A program made the translations under genes and the position numbers. This document shows, piece after piece, positions 42,725 to 53,970 of a stretch of 64,000 nucleotides of DNA. Below the pieces are notes generated by a model. That model was not told the DNA's origin. It searched no databases and saw nothing but the letters and a program-made list of their open reading frames with translations. This DNA comes from Microstegium vimineum (taxonomy: Eukaryota; Streptophyta; Magnoliopsida; Poales; Poaceae). The stretch lies in assembly GCA_022036555.1 (NCBI GenBank), contig CM039139.1:4856824-4920823 (forward strand), in the 5' to 3' direction. Each line of letters begins with the position of its first letter. The stretch's first letter is position 1.

Positions 42725-43231
42725 TCAAAGGGCGATGCTTTCCAAGTCGACCGCGAGAACTCTGGCGAGCGCCTCGAGCCCCACGCCTTCGTCACCGTCG
42801 CCTCCGCCGGCGACGCGGATCATGGCGCGGACCTCCTCGTCCACCGCGGGCATCCCGGCCCAGCCGAGGTAGGCCTTGAGGTCCTCGAACCCGACCTTGC
42901 CGTCCCCGTCCCGGTCCATGAGCCGGAACGCGTCCTCCATGGCGGAGCGGCGCCCGGAGGCGCCTCCTACCGCGACGGGGGCGGCGGCGCGGCCGGCCAG
43001 CAGGCGCTCGAACTCGTCGTACTGCACGAAGCCGTCGCGGTCGGCGTCGGCGGCCGCGATCATGGCCGCGAGGTCGTCGTCGTCGAACCTCTCGCCGGCG
43101 TAGAATGACTTGAGGTCCTCCCTGCTGATGCGCCCGTCCCGGTCCGCGTCAAGCACGTCGAACGCCGGCCTCAGGTCGCCGCCACCGGCGCCGGAGAGGT
43201 CCAGCCCCAGGTACTTGCCGGTGGGGCACAT
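42725..43231 (-). CDS. Calmodulin-like EF-hand calcium-binding protein (CML)
   Basis: An intronless frame of 168 residues, ATG at 43229-43231, TGA at 42725-42727. Three canonical 12-residue calcium loops: DADRDGRISRED (28-39), DADRDGFVQYDE (62-73) and DRDGDGKVGFED (106-117). A fourth EF-hand position near 141-152 reads GGGDGDEGVGLE and has lost the first Asp, so it probably binds weakly or not at all. The size and lack of introns fit grass CML calcium sensors, which are cytosolic or nuclear and act by binding target proteins. The first residues (MCPTGKYLGLDLSG) carry no clear sorting signal. Very GC-rich with strong third-position GC, as usual for grass CMLs. The family is firm; the subgroup number is not deducible. 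Confidence 0.92.
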   Translation of the reverse strand: MCPTGKYLGLDLSGAGGGDLRPAFDVLDADRDGRISREDLKSFYAGERFDDDDLAAMIAAADADRDGFVQYDEFERLLAGRAAAPVAVGGASGRRSAMEDAFRLMDRDGDGKVGFEDLKAYLGWAGMPAVDEEVRAMIRVAGGGDGDEGVGLEALARVLAVDLESIAL

Positions 43232-44687
43232 GCTCGCCTGCTTCGCCGGGGAGGAGGGAGGAGGGAGGAGAGGAGCTCGTGAACAAGAACAACAATCTGG
43301 ACCTCTGGATCCGAACGGAACGTGCGCTCTGCTTTTTTGGCGGAAGGATGCGGCTAATTGCGGCTTGTGTTGTGGTGTGCTGTTGGCATCGCACGGGAGG
43401 CCGCTATTTGTAGGAGCGGGGGACGGACTCTCCCGTCATTGAGGACGTTGCCCGTGGACTCGGTGCAGGAATGGTGGGAGCAAGCCCGTTGCACTGACGT
43501 CGTGGGATCTGGTGCTTTCTGCGGTGGGACCGAAGAGATCGGTGCAGCGTCGAGTGGTGGACGAGGTGTTTGGGGCCGTCCGGAGGAGATCTGTGATGAG
43601 CTTGCGACGCAAGAAGCCTCAGCTTGACGGGCAGCTCGGGTCGCCGTTGGTTGGACCAGGACAAACTGGAAGACGTGTTGGGTGACGTCTTCGCGGCCAC
43701 ACTCTTTACGGCGGTGAGCCGCTGGGCGCCTGGGCGTCGCTCTCCGGCTGAGATCTTCCGTGGCGTCAGCTAGCAATTCCACCGCCCCGCGCGCGCGCGC
43801 CTGTGCAATTTCCTGAGATCGTTCCGGTGAGCTGCTACGAGTTTGCCGCTGTAGCTAACACTGAGCACCAGCACGTGGGTGTACGTAAAGAAAAGGAAAG
43901 TAGCGCGGCAACATGGTAAATAAACATATTCACTCCTTAAACATAGCCTCAATTTAGCTAGTTCAAGTTTTTTTTTTCTCAATATTTTCAAACTTCAAAA
44001 CCTAAGCGCGGTTGAGTAATTCGAGGGAAAAAATGATTCTCCTAACATTACCATAGCTCATGCACGTTCTAGACTTCATCAAATCGAGACCATATATATG
44101 GTTTCCCATTCCCATTTTGAGCAATGTCGCTGCGCGGAAAGAAAAATCCGGATTCCAATTTCCGTGGGGGTGGAATCCGATGGTCGAATACCGACCGTCG
44201 AGAAAAAGATAGCTACTTTTCACGGCTTTGAAAATCGTGAAATGGCCGGGATTACATTCGCCGAGCCCCCTACGAACGCGCGAGTGCCCGGCGCGTATAT
44301 ATTCCTGGACGAGAAGGACGCGACGTGGCATCGTGGGCACTTGGCAAGTTGGCAGGCCATGTGTGTCGTGACTCGTGTGCCCGCCATTTGTTTGGACCTC
44401 GGAGACTGCCGACTGCCAGCCGCGTTTACACAGGCTCAGTTGCTCACAGTCACATGCCATCAGCTACACGACAGCCGTCAGACTGGTCCAAATCTATTTG
44501 GCACGATGCTAGTAGTTTCAGTAGGACGGCGGTACTAGCCAGTAGAAGAGCAGTACTGTGATTTTCAGATGAAATGTCACATGGGTGAGAGCCGTCCGCC
44601 GTTGAAAGGAGGCTCGTGAGCAACAAAGTGGAGCACGGCTTGTCAGTGATCAGTGGTCGAAAGCTAGCTAGGCTCCCATGCCATTTA
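43232..44687. other. CML 5' flank and intergenic DNA
   Basis: The minus strand upstream of the CML start has a TATA-like TACAAATAG at about 43404-43412. A (GC)n-like GCGCGCGCGCGC lies at about 43787-43800. Frames in 43350-44560 have no domain and look like chance products of GC-rich DNA. Confidence 0.4.
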
Positions 44688-45392
44688 GGTGCTGTTTGGT
44701 TCCGTGTTTTTGCCCCGTCAAACGTTTACAGCGTGAAGTGGTCACGTTATATTGCGTTTGGTTGGCTTCGTCATCGGTAACAGATCATGCTGAGAATGGA
44801 TCCGGCCTAATACAAAGTTGTTCCCCTTCCTCCCCGGGCGCTATCCGATGGCCGGGAGCGGAGGAGCTCGAAAAAATTATAGTTGTCACTCACGCGACAT
44901 GCTGGCTCTCGCCCCATATGCCGCCGCCCGCATGGCACACACATCTCGCACTACACTAGCCTGTCTCATGTATGACGTCAACTTGCGTGGGAACGACTTG
45001 AACACTGAACCAAACAAGCAGCGGTTTTCATTCCCATTTAGGTGTTGTTTGGTTCACAAACTGCAACAGCAACGTAAAGGGAATGCATAAATGGCGGTAA
45101 CGGGAATGAAGCGGTTGCTTGCTTGTTTTGTTTGGTTGAGCAGGTAGTCAATCAAATTATTGTTGCAACCCTTTACCGCTCAAATCGAGGGGGAACCGAT
45201 TACAACCGTCGCGGTATCTTTTGCCCCGGCAACTGAATACGTCGAGTATTAAACAAACAAGAACTAATGTAATTGGTTCACACTGTGATCGGTTGACCCG
45301 CAAATCGAGTGAACCAAACAACACCTTAACAATTAGCGCCGGGAGTTGATCCCATTGCCATTCCTTTACTTAACACTGAACCAAACAACACC
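44688..45392. mobile_element. Tourist-like MITE containing a second Tourist-like MITE
   Basis: Left GGTGCTGTTTGGTTC (44688) and right GAACCAAACAACACC (to 45392) are inverted, with TTA on both sides (44685-44687 and 45393-45395), the target preferred by PIF/Harbinger elements. Internal GAACCAAACAAGCAGC near 45007 suggests a composite history. Confidence 0.62.
45041..45325. mobile_element. Inner Tourist-like MITE
   Basis: 285 bp, GGTGTTGTTTGGTTCAC at left and GTGAACCAAACAACACC at right, flanked by TTA (45038-45040 and 45326-45328). Perfect 17-bp inverted ends. Confidence 0.82.
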
Positions 45393-45424
45393 TTAGGGCA
45401 GCCGCAACAGTTAAGTTAGCATAT

Positions 45425-45605
45425 TGGTAACTCTATTCCAAATTATAAGTCATTCTAATCTTGGAGTATCAAAACATTTTAAGTTTGACCAAAAATTATA
45501 AAAAACATAAAGATTTATGACATCAAATAGGTATAATATGAAAATATAACTAATAAAAGAATCTAACGATACTTAGTTGACATCAAATATGTTATTATCA
45601 TATTA
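45425..45605. mobile_element. Truncated Stowaway MITE
   Basis: TCTATTCCAAATTATAAGTC with the following TTTAAGTTTGACCAAAAATT matches the left arm and centre of the Stowaways above. The right arm is missing. Confidence 0.6.
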
Positions 45606-46879
45606 CTAGTTGAATGCCCGTGTGTTGCTACGGGATAACAAAATTTTATAAACAAATACATAGATCGCACGATAATATAACAATGTTTTCCATGAGAGTA
45701 GGGATCATTGATTCATGTAAATGTAAACGTGTTACATGTCAATTGTTGATATTAGAATCAAACATGTACAAATGGTTTTCTAGTAGGCATGTAGTGTGTA
45801 TACATCATCTCCATGTAGAGCCCGATAAAATACATTAAAATACCTAAAAATGGTAACAAGTATAGCGTTACACAAATAATATTTATTATACAATACAAAT
45901 GGAATGAAAAAATGCATTATATTAGTGAAGTGTTATATTACCTCGTCTATAGCGTTAGAACCTCCTTAAATACAATATTCTTCGTCAAAGTTCCCGGCAT
46001 CATTTGAGTCTTCTTATCCTTAACTTTTTTATTTGATGTATTTTTTTGGCATTCTTTTGAGCCTTTTTCGTTGCCTTCTTGTTCGCCTCCTCCTCCACTG
46101 CCTCCACATCAGGAGATAGGGCAAGGACCTTGATAGGTTTGGAGAAATTGATATATTTGCGAGCTGAGGGTGAGATGCCATGGACCTCCGTGATGTACAA
46201 CATGTATGAGCAGAGAGACGTGCTTGGAATGGTCAATAGCGGATCCAAAGACCAGGAAGGAGATAAGAGGGAGGAAACATGCAAGAGGCCTAGGCACTGC
46301 CGTGGAGGGAGAAAACATGCGTACCTGGCTTCAGCTAATGGGAGGGGTGACGACGCCGATTCGAACGCCGAGCACAAATGCGCAGGCCTACATTGCATCA
46401 CGCACACACGAGGGAGTCTCCACACGAGGAGCCACGACGCCACATCTCTCGACGTCAAACGCTGGGAGAGGACGCCGCCAGGCCAGATCCGGTGGGGGAA
46501 TGAACGGATCCGGCCATGAAGGGCTTGGATCCAATTTTGGAGGCCCCAGATTGACCACAACAAAGAAGGTCGACAAGCACATACCAATGCTCGACCTTGG
46601 CACTGGCGAGTGAAGGAGAGGAGGAGCAAGGGAGAGAGGCCACACTGCCACACCATCGGGACAGTGTGCGCTCGCCCGCCGCACCATCAGGGTGCGCGCT
46701 CGCCCCGCGTCACCGCACCACCGCACCTGGCAAGCGAGCGAGTGTCGCAGTTGCCGGCAGCGATTCACAAGGCGATCGGGCAAGCGAGCGGCGGACAGGG
46801 CCGCGGCAGGCCGGGGCAGCATCATGGCCGGCGGGTAGCTGCGTGATTACCGCCGTGCGAGGAGCCGGGAGGAGGCGCG
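45606..46879. other. Intergenic DNA before the SIRE-like element
   Basis: The left part carries the phrase TTGAATGCCCGTGTGTTGCTAC, a motif I associate with a grass repeat but cannot classify. The right part (46300-46870) is GC-rich with overlapping chance frames. A minus-strand frame ending in a Lys-rich stretch (EEEANKKATKKAQKNAKK, about 46030-46100) has no domain I recognise. Confidence 0.35.
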
Positions 46880-47374
46880 TGAAAGCCCATGTTTGGTTTT
46901 GAGTAATTGATGAAACCTATGGACTAACCCTTAAACTAAGTGTATGATCAAGATAGAGTGGTTCACCTTAAGACATGAAGCTAGATGAAGGATCATGATG
47001 GATCAAGTGCTCCATGGCTAAGGAAAAGAAGAAAGAGAAAAAAACAAAATAGACCCAAGGCAAAGGTATATCCATAGGACCATTTTTTGGTTTAGTGATC
47101 AAGACACTATAGAGAGTGTGATCACATTTAGGATTGATAGCCATACTATCAAGAAGGGAAAACTCATGTCGATTATGGTTATCATGTGCCAGTAGGTTTG
47201 CATTACATTCACATAAAATGAACCTAAGTGACACAAAGAACTAAACATAATCCATGAAATATATTGTAAAGGCTAGCACAGGTGAACAAAGATATGAATC
47301 ACAAGGTGTTAGCACTTGGAAGCATGGAGAAGAAGAGGAGGCTCAGTTTGGAACCCAGAAGGGCTCCGAATGCA

Positions 47375-47775
47375 GGGTCCGGACGCAAGGAAAGCATGGT
47401 CCGGACCAATGGAGTTGCGTCCGGTTGCATACCCTAGCCTCGGCCTCTCTGGACAGGAGGTCTGGACGCTGACTCCGGTCGCGCGTCCGGAGCTCAGCGC
47501 TCTCTGTACTCCTCTCTGATGGATTTATTCGGACGCAAGGCATGGTCCGGACCAAGGACACCGGACGCGTGTCCGGGTCTTTGCGTTCTCTGGAACCCTA
47601 CTGGATTGGGTCCGGACGCAAGCAACAGGAGGATCCGGACGCTACTGTGTTGTGCGTCTGGAGGCGACGTGGCAGCAGCAAGGCAGAGCGGCGAACGACA
47701 GAATTCAAATGAAGGAGGGTCCGGACGCACACGCGATGGTCCGGACCCCCCATGCAAACTGCGTCCGGACCGACG
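47375..47775 (+). promoter_or_regulatory. CCGGAC-rich array in the LTR U3 region
   Basis: About a dozen TCCGGA/CCGGAC words or one-base variants in 400 bp, often as GGTCCGGACCA or GGTCCGGACGCA. The same array occurs in the 3' LTR (about 55425-55820) with scattered CpG decay (for example CTGGAC, CCGGAT). It ends ~50 bases before the TATA box. An enhancer role is inference. Confidence 0.6.
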
Positions 47776-47823
47776 CAGTCAGTTGAGAAAGGAGGGCAAA
47801 CCGGCTAGTTCTTTTGTGGAAGC

Positions 47824-47830
47824 TATATAA
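47824..47830 (+). promoter_or_regulatory. LTR TATA box
   Basis: TATATAA in the context AGCTATATAAGCG. The same position in the 3' LTR is 55874-55880. Confidence 0.7.
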
Positions 47831-48710
47831 GCGTTTTGGCCGGCTCCTAGGGCTTACTCTTGCACCTTCCATTCATCTGAGACATTTGTGCTTGCTTGAG
47901 ATAGCCCCCAACTCACTCTCTTCACTCTTGTTGCATACTTGTGAGAGTTTGAGTGAACCAAGTGCATTGATCATTGCATTGCATCTTAGTGGCACTTGGT
48001 CATCGTCGTCGCCGCGGGAATTCTTGTTATTCTTGGTGTTTGCCAACACCTAGACGGCTTGGCAATTGAAGAGAAGCTTCGACGCATTTGGTGATTGTTT
48101 GCGGCCGGCTTCGGTGATTGTGAGAGGGCCTGTACCCACCTCGGCGGAGCGCCAAAGGGTAACTCTAGTGGATTGCTCGTGTCATTGAGTTACTCTCATT
48201 TGGGTGAATTCTTGTGGCGCCCGAGTTAGTGGGCTAGGTTTGTGAAACACCTATTAGCCACCGAATCACCATTTGAGTAGTCGACGCAACGGGGACTAGC
48301 TTGGTGGCAACCAAGTGAACCTCGGGAGAAAAATCGATTGTCATCTTGTCTCCTGCTATTCTTTAGTGTTCTTTGTGATTGGCTCTCTACATTGACATCC
48401 TCCTATCACAAGGCATTGGTATATCAATCACCTACTCTCTTGCATTTATATTGATTCATATCTTGTCTAGTTAGCTTGCTAGTTAGCTTCTCTAGTAGTG
48501 TTCTTACTAGCTTGTGCTAAGTGCTTTAGGTTCTTGCTATTGATTGTAAGCACTTAGCTAACTAGAATTGCATTGGATAGGTGGCTTTGCACCCCAAGTA
48601 GAGCTAGAGCAAAAAGCTTCGTTTAAGTGTTATCTAACCTTTTGCTCTAGTGATTTGTAGATTTTTATTAGGCTATTCACCCCCCCTCTAGCCATCTAGG
48701 ACCTTTCAAG

Positions 48711-48722
48711 TGGTATCAGAGC
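48711..48722 (+). other. SIRE-like element primer-binding site
   Basis: TGGTATCAGAGC, two bases after the LTR end. Exact plant copia site complementary to initiator Met tRNA. Confidence 0.9.
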
Positions 48723-48768
48723 CATGGTCACCGCTATTATCAAGGCTTAACAACCTTCGGTGTTATTG

Positions 48769-50775
48769 ATGGCTCAAATATCATTCAACCATGTGGGGAG
48801 CAAACCATCAATGTTTGATGGCACCTCATTTGATTATTAGAAGAGGAAGATGAAGATGCATCTAGGCTCAATACATGAGAAGGTGTGGAGTGTGACCGAA
48901 CATGACTTTGTCATTCTTGATGAAGCTGCTCCCACACCAAAAGAGCAAGAGAACCGGCAATGCAACACAATGGCTCTCAATGTGATCTACAATGGCATTG
49001 ACTCAAAAGTGTTTGAGCAAATCAAAGATCTTGAGAAGGCAAGTGAAGTGTGGAAGAGACTAGAAGATACTTATGAAGGCACTTCAACGGTAAATAATGT
49101 CAAGTTGTACATGCTCAAGGACAAGCTATCTCACTTCAAGATGAAGGATGATGGGTCCATCCCGGAGATGTTCCATAGGCTCCAAGTGATCATCAATGAT
49201 CTCAAGAGCTTGGGTGAGAAGGTCAAGGATGAAGACTTCTCAAACTGATTTCTTGGTTGTTTGCCCAAGAAATACAAAACCTTGAGGCAAATAATTAGGA
49301 GAGATGGTTTGGACAAGATCACTCCCAATGAGGTACTTGGTGAGATCATGACCGAAGAGAAATACAATGAGGAAAGTGAAGAAGAAGAGGTCAAGGAAGA
49401 AAAGAAAGAAAAGAAGAGCTTAGCATTCAAGGCTTCTTCATCCAAGAGCAAGGGAAAAGCAAAGAAGCAAGAGTCAAGTGATGATGAAGAAGCTAGTGAT
49501 GATGATGATGAGATAATGGCCCTCTTCGTGCACAAGTTTGGCAAGTTCATGAAGAAGGGTTATGGTGCTAGAAAGAGAAGAGATAACTTCAAGAGCAAAG
49601 AATATGAGAAGAGATGCTACAAGTGCAAGCAAACCGGTCACATGATTGCGGATTGTCCCAATCATAGTGATGATGATGAGAAGAAGAGCAAGCATGACAA
49701 GAAGGATAAAAAGCTATCCTTCACTAAGAAGAAGAAGGGTGAATCTTATGTGGTGACTTGGGATGATAGTGATTCTTCTTATGATGAGTCTAGTGATGAT
49801 GAAAGGAAGAAGACCAAGAAGAAGGCATTGGCAAGCATTGCTATCAACAACAAGCCATCCATCTTCGACACTCCATGCTTCATGGCTAAGCCAACTAAGG
49901 TACAATCTCATTATGATAGTGATAGTGATGATGAGGAGGAGTACTCCAAGGAGGAACTAGTTGAAATGATGAAGCAAACTTATGAGTTCTTTAAGAAGAA
50001 GAGAAAAGAGTGCAAAGAATTGAACAAGAAGCTTAATGCTCTTGAACAATCCTTTGATGAGCTCAATGGCTCTCATGAGAGGCTAATGGAATCCCATGAG
50101 AAGCTTGAGAGGACTCACTACAAGCTTGAAAAAGCTCACTCCTCTCTCCTTGATCAAAACAAGGATAAAGTTGTTTCATCATGTAGCATTGGAGTAACTT
50201 GTGATATTCTAGATGAATCATTTTTCACTCCTATCATTGTTGCCCCAACCGAGACACAATGTAGCACCTCCACTTGCACATCTACTAGTGATAGCTCAAA
50301 GGATGATGCTACACTAGTGATTGAAAATGAAAAATTGAAAAATGATGTTAATGAACTCACTCATGCGTTGGGTAAGGCATATGGTGGAGATGCCCGCTTG
50401 CTAAAGTGCTTGGGTAGCCAAAGATTCTCTCATTACAAAGAGGGTTTGGGCTATACTCCCAAGAAGGGCAAGTCGGCCTTTGTAACTCCGAAGCCTAGCT
50501 TTGTGAGGAGCAATGGCCGGTTTTGCACAAAATGCAAGCAAGTAGGGCATGTAGACCAATATTGCAAACTTAACATGAGCCAAACCAAGTTTGCTAAAGC
50601 TACCTCTATGCACTTTGATTCATGTTATATGCTTATCAAAAGTGCTAAAGGTATCATGGCTAAGTATGTTGGCACATCCATTGTTGGCCCAAAGAAGAAG
50701 GCTATTTGGGTGCCAAAATCCTTGGTTACTAACTTTGTAGGACCCAAACAAGTATGGATACCTAAAAGAAACTAA
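48769..50775 (+). pseudogene. SIRE-like gag
   Basis: The frame starts ATGGCTCAAATATCATTC (MAQISFNHVGSKPSMFDGT, a UBN2-type gag start) and ends TAA at 50773-50775. It is broken by a TAG at 48838-48840 and a TGA at 49246-49248, both in frame. A long Lys/Glu/Asp-rich section with serine-acid stretches follows, then a zinc knuckle CYKCKQTGHMIADC (about 49615-49657) and coiled coil (LNKKLNALEQSFDELNGSHERL). A second knuckle is CTKCKQVGHVDQYC (about 50524-50566). It would form the particle shell and bind RNA. Confidence 0.88.
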
Positions 50776-53700
50776 TTTGTTTTGTAGGTCAATCACAAAG
50801 CCGGATGAAGGCATTGAGTGCTTGATAGTGGGTGCACTCAACACATGACCGGGGATTCTAGAATGTTCAAATCAATCAAATCTAACTCCAATGATGACAT
50901 TGATAGTATCACATTTGGGGATAATGTCAAAGGCAAGGTCAAGGGTCTTGGTAAGATTGCAATATCCAATGATTTGAGCATATCCAATGTTTTGCTAGTT
51001 GAGAGCTTGAACTTCAATTTGCTATCGGTAGCTCAATTATGTAATCTTGGATTCAAATGCATATTTGGAATAGATGATGTTGAGATCATTAGTGTAGATG
51101 GTTCAAACTTGATCTTCAAAGGCTTTAGATATGAGAACCTCTACCTAGTGGATTTCAATGCTAGTGAAGCTCAATTGTCAATTTTCTTGCTCACTAAATC
51201 AAGTATGGGTTGGTTATGGCATAGAAGGCTTGGTCATGTTCGGATGAAGCAATTGAATAGATTGATCAAACATGACTTAGTAAGAGGATTTAAAGATGTT
51301 GTATTTGATAAGGACAAACTTTGTAGCTCTTGTCAAGCCGGCAAACAAGTTGGTAACACCCATCCAAAAAAGGGCATGATGAGCACTAGTAGAGCATTTG
51401 AGTTGTTGCACATGGATCTATTTGGACCAACAACATACACTAGTATTGGAAGCAACAAGTATGGATTTGTCATAGTGGATGATCTTACAAGATATACTTG
51501 GGAATTCTTTCTCAATGACAAGAGTGATACATTTGCAACCTTCAAATCTTTTGTCAAGAGATGTCACAATGAGTTTGAAACAACCATCAAGAAAGTAAGA
51601 AGTGACAATAGAAGTGAATTCAAGAATACAAGAGTTGAAGAGCTATGTGATGAGCTTGGAATCAAGCATCAACTCTCGGCCAAGTACACCCCACAATCAA
51701 ATGGCCTTGTTGAGAGGAAGAATAGAACATTGATTGATATGGCAAGATCTATGCTTAGTGAGTATAATGTGAGTCAATCCTTTTGGGTCGAAGACATCAA
51801 CACCGCTTGCTACTCTAGCAACCGGTTATATTGTCATCCATTGATGGAGAAGACTCCATATGAGCTATTAAATGGAAGAAAGCCCAACATTGCATACTTT
51901 AGAGTCTTTGGGTGCAAATGCTACATCTTAAAGAAAGGCACAAGACTTGGGAAGTTTGACAAGAAGTGTGATGAAGGGTTCCTACTTGGTTACTCAACCA
52001 CAAGCAAAGCCTATAGAGTGTGGAATTCGGCTAGTGGTATACTTGAGGAGGTTCATGATGTTGAATTTGATGAAACTAATGGCTCCTAAGTTGAGAATGA
52101 GAACTTAGAAGATGTTAGTGGTCCGCAATTGGCAAATGCTATGAAGAGCATGGATATTGGTGATATTAGGCCAAGACAAGTGATTGACATTGAAGATGAT
52201 AAAGATCAAGTACTCAACTCACCTCAAATGCAAGCTAGTAGCTCTCAAGTGCAAGATCAACAAGTTGCTAGTTCATCTCAACCAAGCTCAAGCAATCAAT
52301 TCCCAACTCTCCAACCGACCAACATTGCAAGAGATCACCCCATTGATCAAATATTTGGTGATATTACAAGTGGTGTTCAAACAAGATCAAGATTGGCATC
52401 CTTTTGTGAGCACTACTCCTTTGTATCATCCATAGAGCCAACAAAGATTGATGAAGCCCTACAAGATGTTGATTGGGTCAATGCTATGCATAAAGAGCTC
52501 ACCAATTTCACTAGGAATCAAGTTTGGGAACTAGTTGAAAGACCCAAGAACTACAATGTGATTGGCACAAGATGGGTATTTATAAACAAGCAAGATCAAG
52601 ATGGTATAGTTGTGAGGAACAACGCAATATTGGTAGCTCAAGGATACACTCAAGTTGAGGGTCTTGACTTTGGAGAAACCTATGCACCGGTTGCAAGATT
52701 AGAGGCAATAAGAATCCTATTGGCCTATGCATATGCACACAACATCAAGCTATACCAAATGGATATGAAGAGTGCTTTCTTGAATGGATACATCAATGAG
52801 CTAGTATATGTTGAGCAACCTCCCGGATTTGAAGATGACAAGAAGCCCAATCATGTGTACAAGTTGAGGAAGGCTTTATATGGCTTGAAGCAAGCACCTA
52901 GAGCATGGTATGAAAGATTGAGGGACTTCCTTCTATTTAAAGGGTTCATTATGGAAAAGGTTGATACTACTCTCTTCACCAAGAAGCTTGGCAAAGATCT
53001 ATTTGTGCTCCAAATCTATGTGGATGACATCATATTCGGTTCAACCAATCAAGAATTTTGTGAAGAATTTGGCAAGATGATGGCAAATGAGTTTGAAATG
53101 TCAATGATTGGTGAACTTAGCTACTTCCTTGGTCTTCAAATCACACAATTGAAGAATGGCACCTTTGTGAGTCAAGACAAGTACATCAAGAATATGATGA
53201 AGAAGTTTGGCTTAGAAGACTCAAAAGGCATTAGCACTCCAATGGGCACTAATGGACACTTGGATAGTGATGCTGGTGGCAATATGGTGGATCAAAAGTT
53301 GTATAGGTCTATGATTGGAAGCTTACTCTATGTGACCGCTTCTAGGCCGGATGTGATGTTTAGTGTATGCATGTGTGCAAGATTCCAAGCCTCTCCAAGA
53401 GAAAGTCACTTGAAGGCTACAAAGAGGATATTGAGGTACTTGAAGCATACACAAGATGTTGGATTGTGGTATCCCAAGGGGTCTAACTTTGAGCTAATTG
53501 GATATTCGGACTCCGACTATGCGGGATGCAAGATTGATAGAAAGAGCACATCGGGCACATGTCAAATACTAGGCATGTCACTTGTATCTTGGTCATCAAA
53601 AAAGCAAAATAGTGTTGCACTCTCTACCGCCGAAGCCGAATACATAAGTGCAGGTAGTTGTTGTGCTCAATTGCTTTGGATGAAAGCAACTTTGAATGAC

Positions 53701-53970
53701 TATGGGATCAACTTCAAGCAAGTGCCATTGCTATGTGACAATGAAAGTGCGGTGAAGCTAACCAACAATCCAGTTCAACATTCAAGAACCAAGCACATTG
53801 ATGTGAGACACCACTTCATAAGGGATCATCAACTTAAGGGTGATATCAAAATTACAAGTGTTGGCACCGATGATCAACTTGCCGACATATTCACCAAGCC
53901 ATTAGATGAGAAGAGGTTTTGCAAGCTAAGAAATGAATTGAACATTCTTGACTTCTCAAATATGTGTTGA
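50776..53970 (+). pseudogene. SIRE-like pol: protease, integrase, RT, RNase H
   Basis: Same frame as gag. Four stops precede or fall in its first codons (TAA 50773, TAG 50785, TGA 50806, TGA 50815). The first fits the gag stop of the lineage; the two TGAs sit where Trp is usual. Protease: LDSGCTQHMTG. Integrase: HRRLGHVRMKQL plus a CSSC zinc site, then the D,D,E core (HMDLFGP, RSDNRSEFKN, NGLVERKNRT). A TAA at 52087-52089 breaks it. RT: WVFINKQDQDG, ETYAPVARLEAIR, LYGLKQAPRAWYERL, YVDDIIFGS. RNase H: SDSDYAGCKIDRKSTSG, STAEAEYISAG, HIDVRHHFIRD, ADIFTKPL. Stop TGA at 53968-53970. The catalytic motifs are intact, so decay is recent and stop-driven. Confidence 0.92.

Larger units (their letters stand above)
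46880..48708 (+). repeat. 5' LTR of the SIRE-like element
   Basis: 1829 bp from TGAAAGCCCATG to CCTTTCA, matched by 54929-56088. TATA box at 47824-47830. A dense CCGGAC array lies upstream of it. Confidence 0.88.

Noticed and set aside
42599..43442. Plus-strand frames opposite the CML gene
   Set aside because: Shadows of the EF-hand gene and its leader. Only the minus frame shows calcium loops.
46000..46656. 218-codon minus-strand frame ending in a Lys-rich stretch
   Set aside because: No recognisable domain. The Lys-rich tail is low complexity and the remainder is in GC-rich intergenic DNA. It could be a gene fragment but cannot be supported.
47375..47775. CRISPR-like regular array
   Set aside because: The CCGGAC words are short and irregularly spaced without unique spacers, and they lie in a plant LTR.
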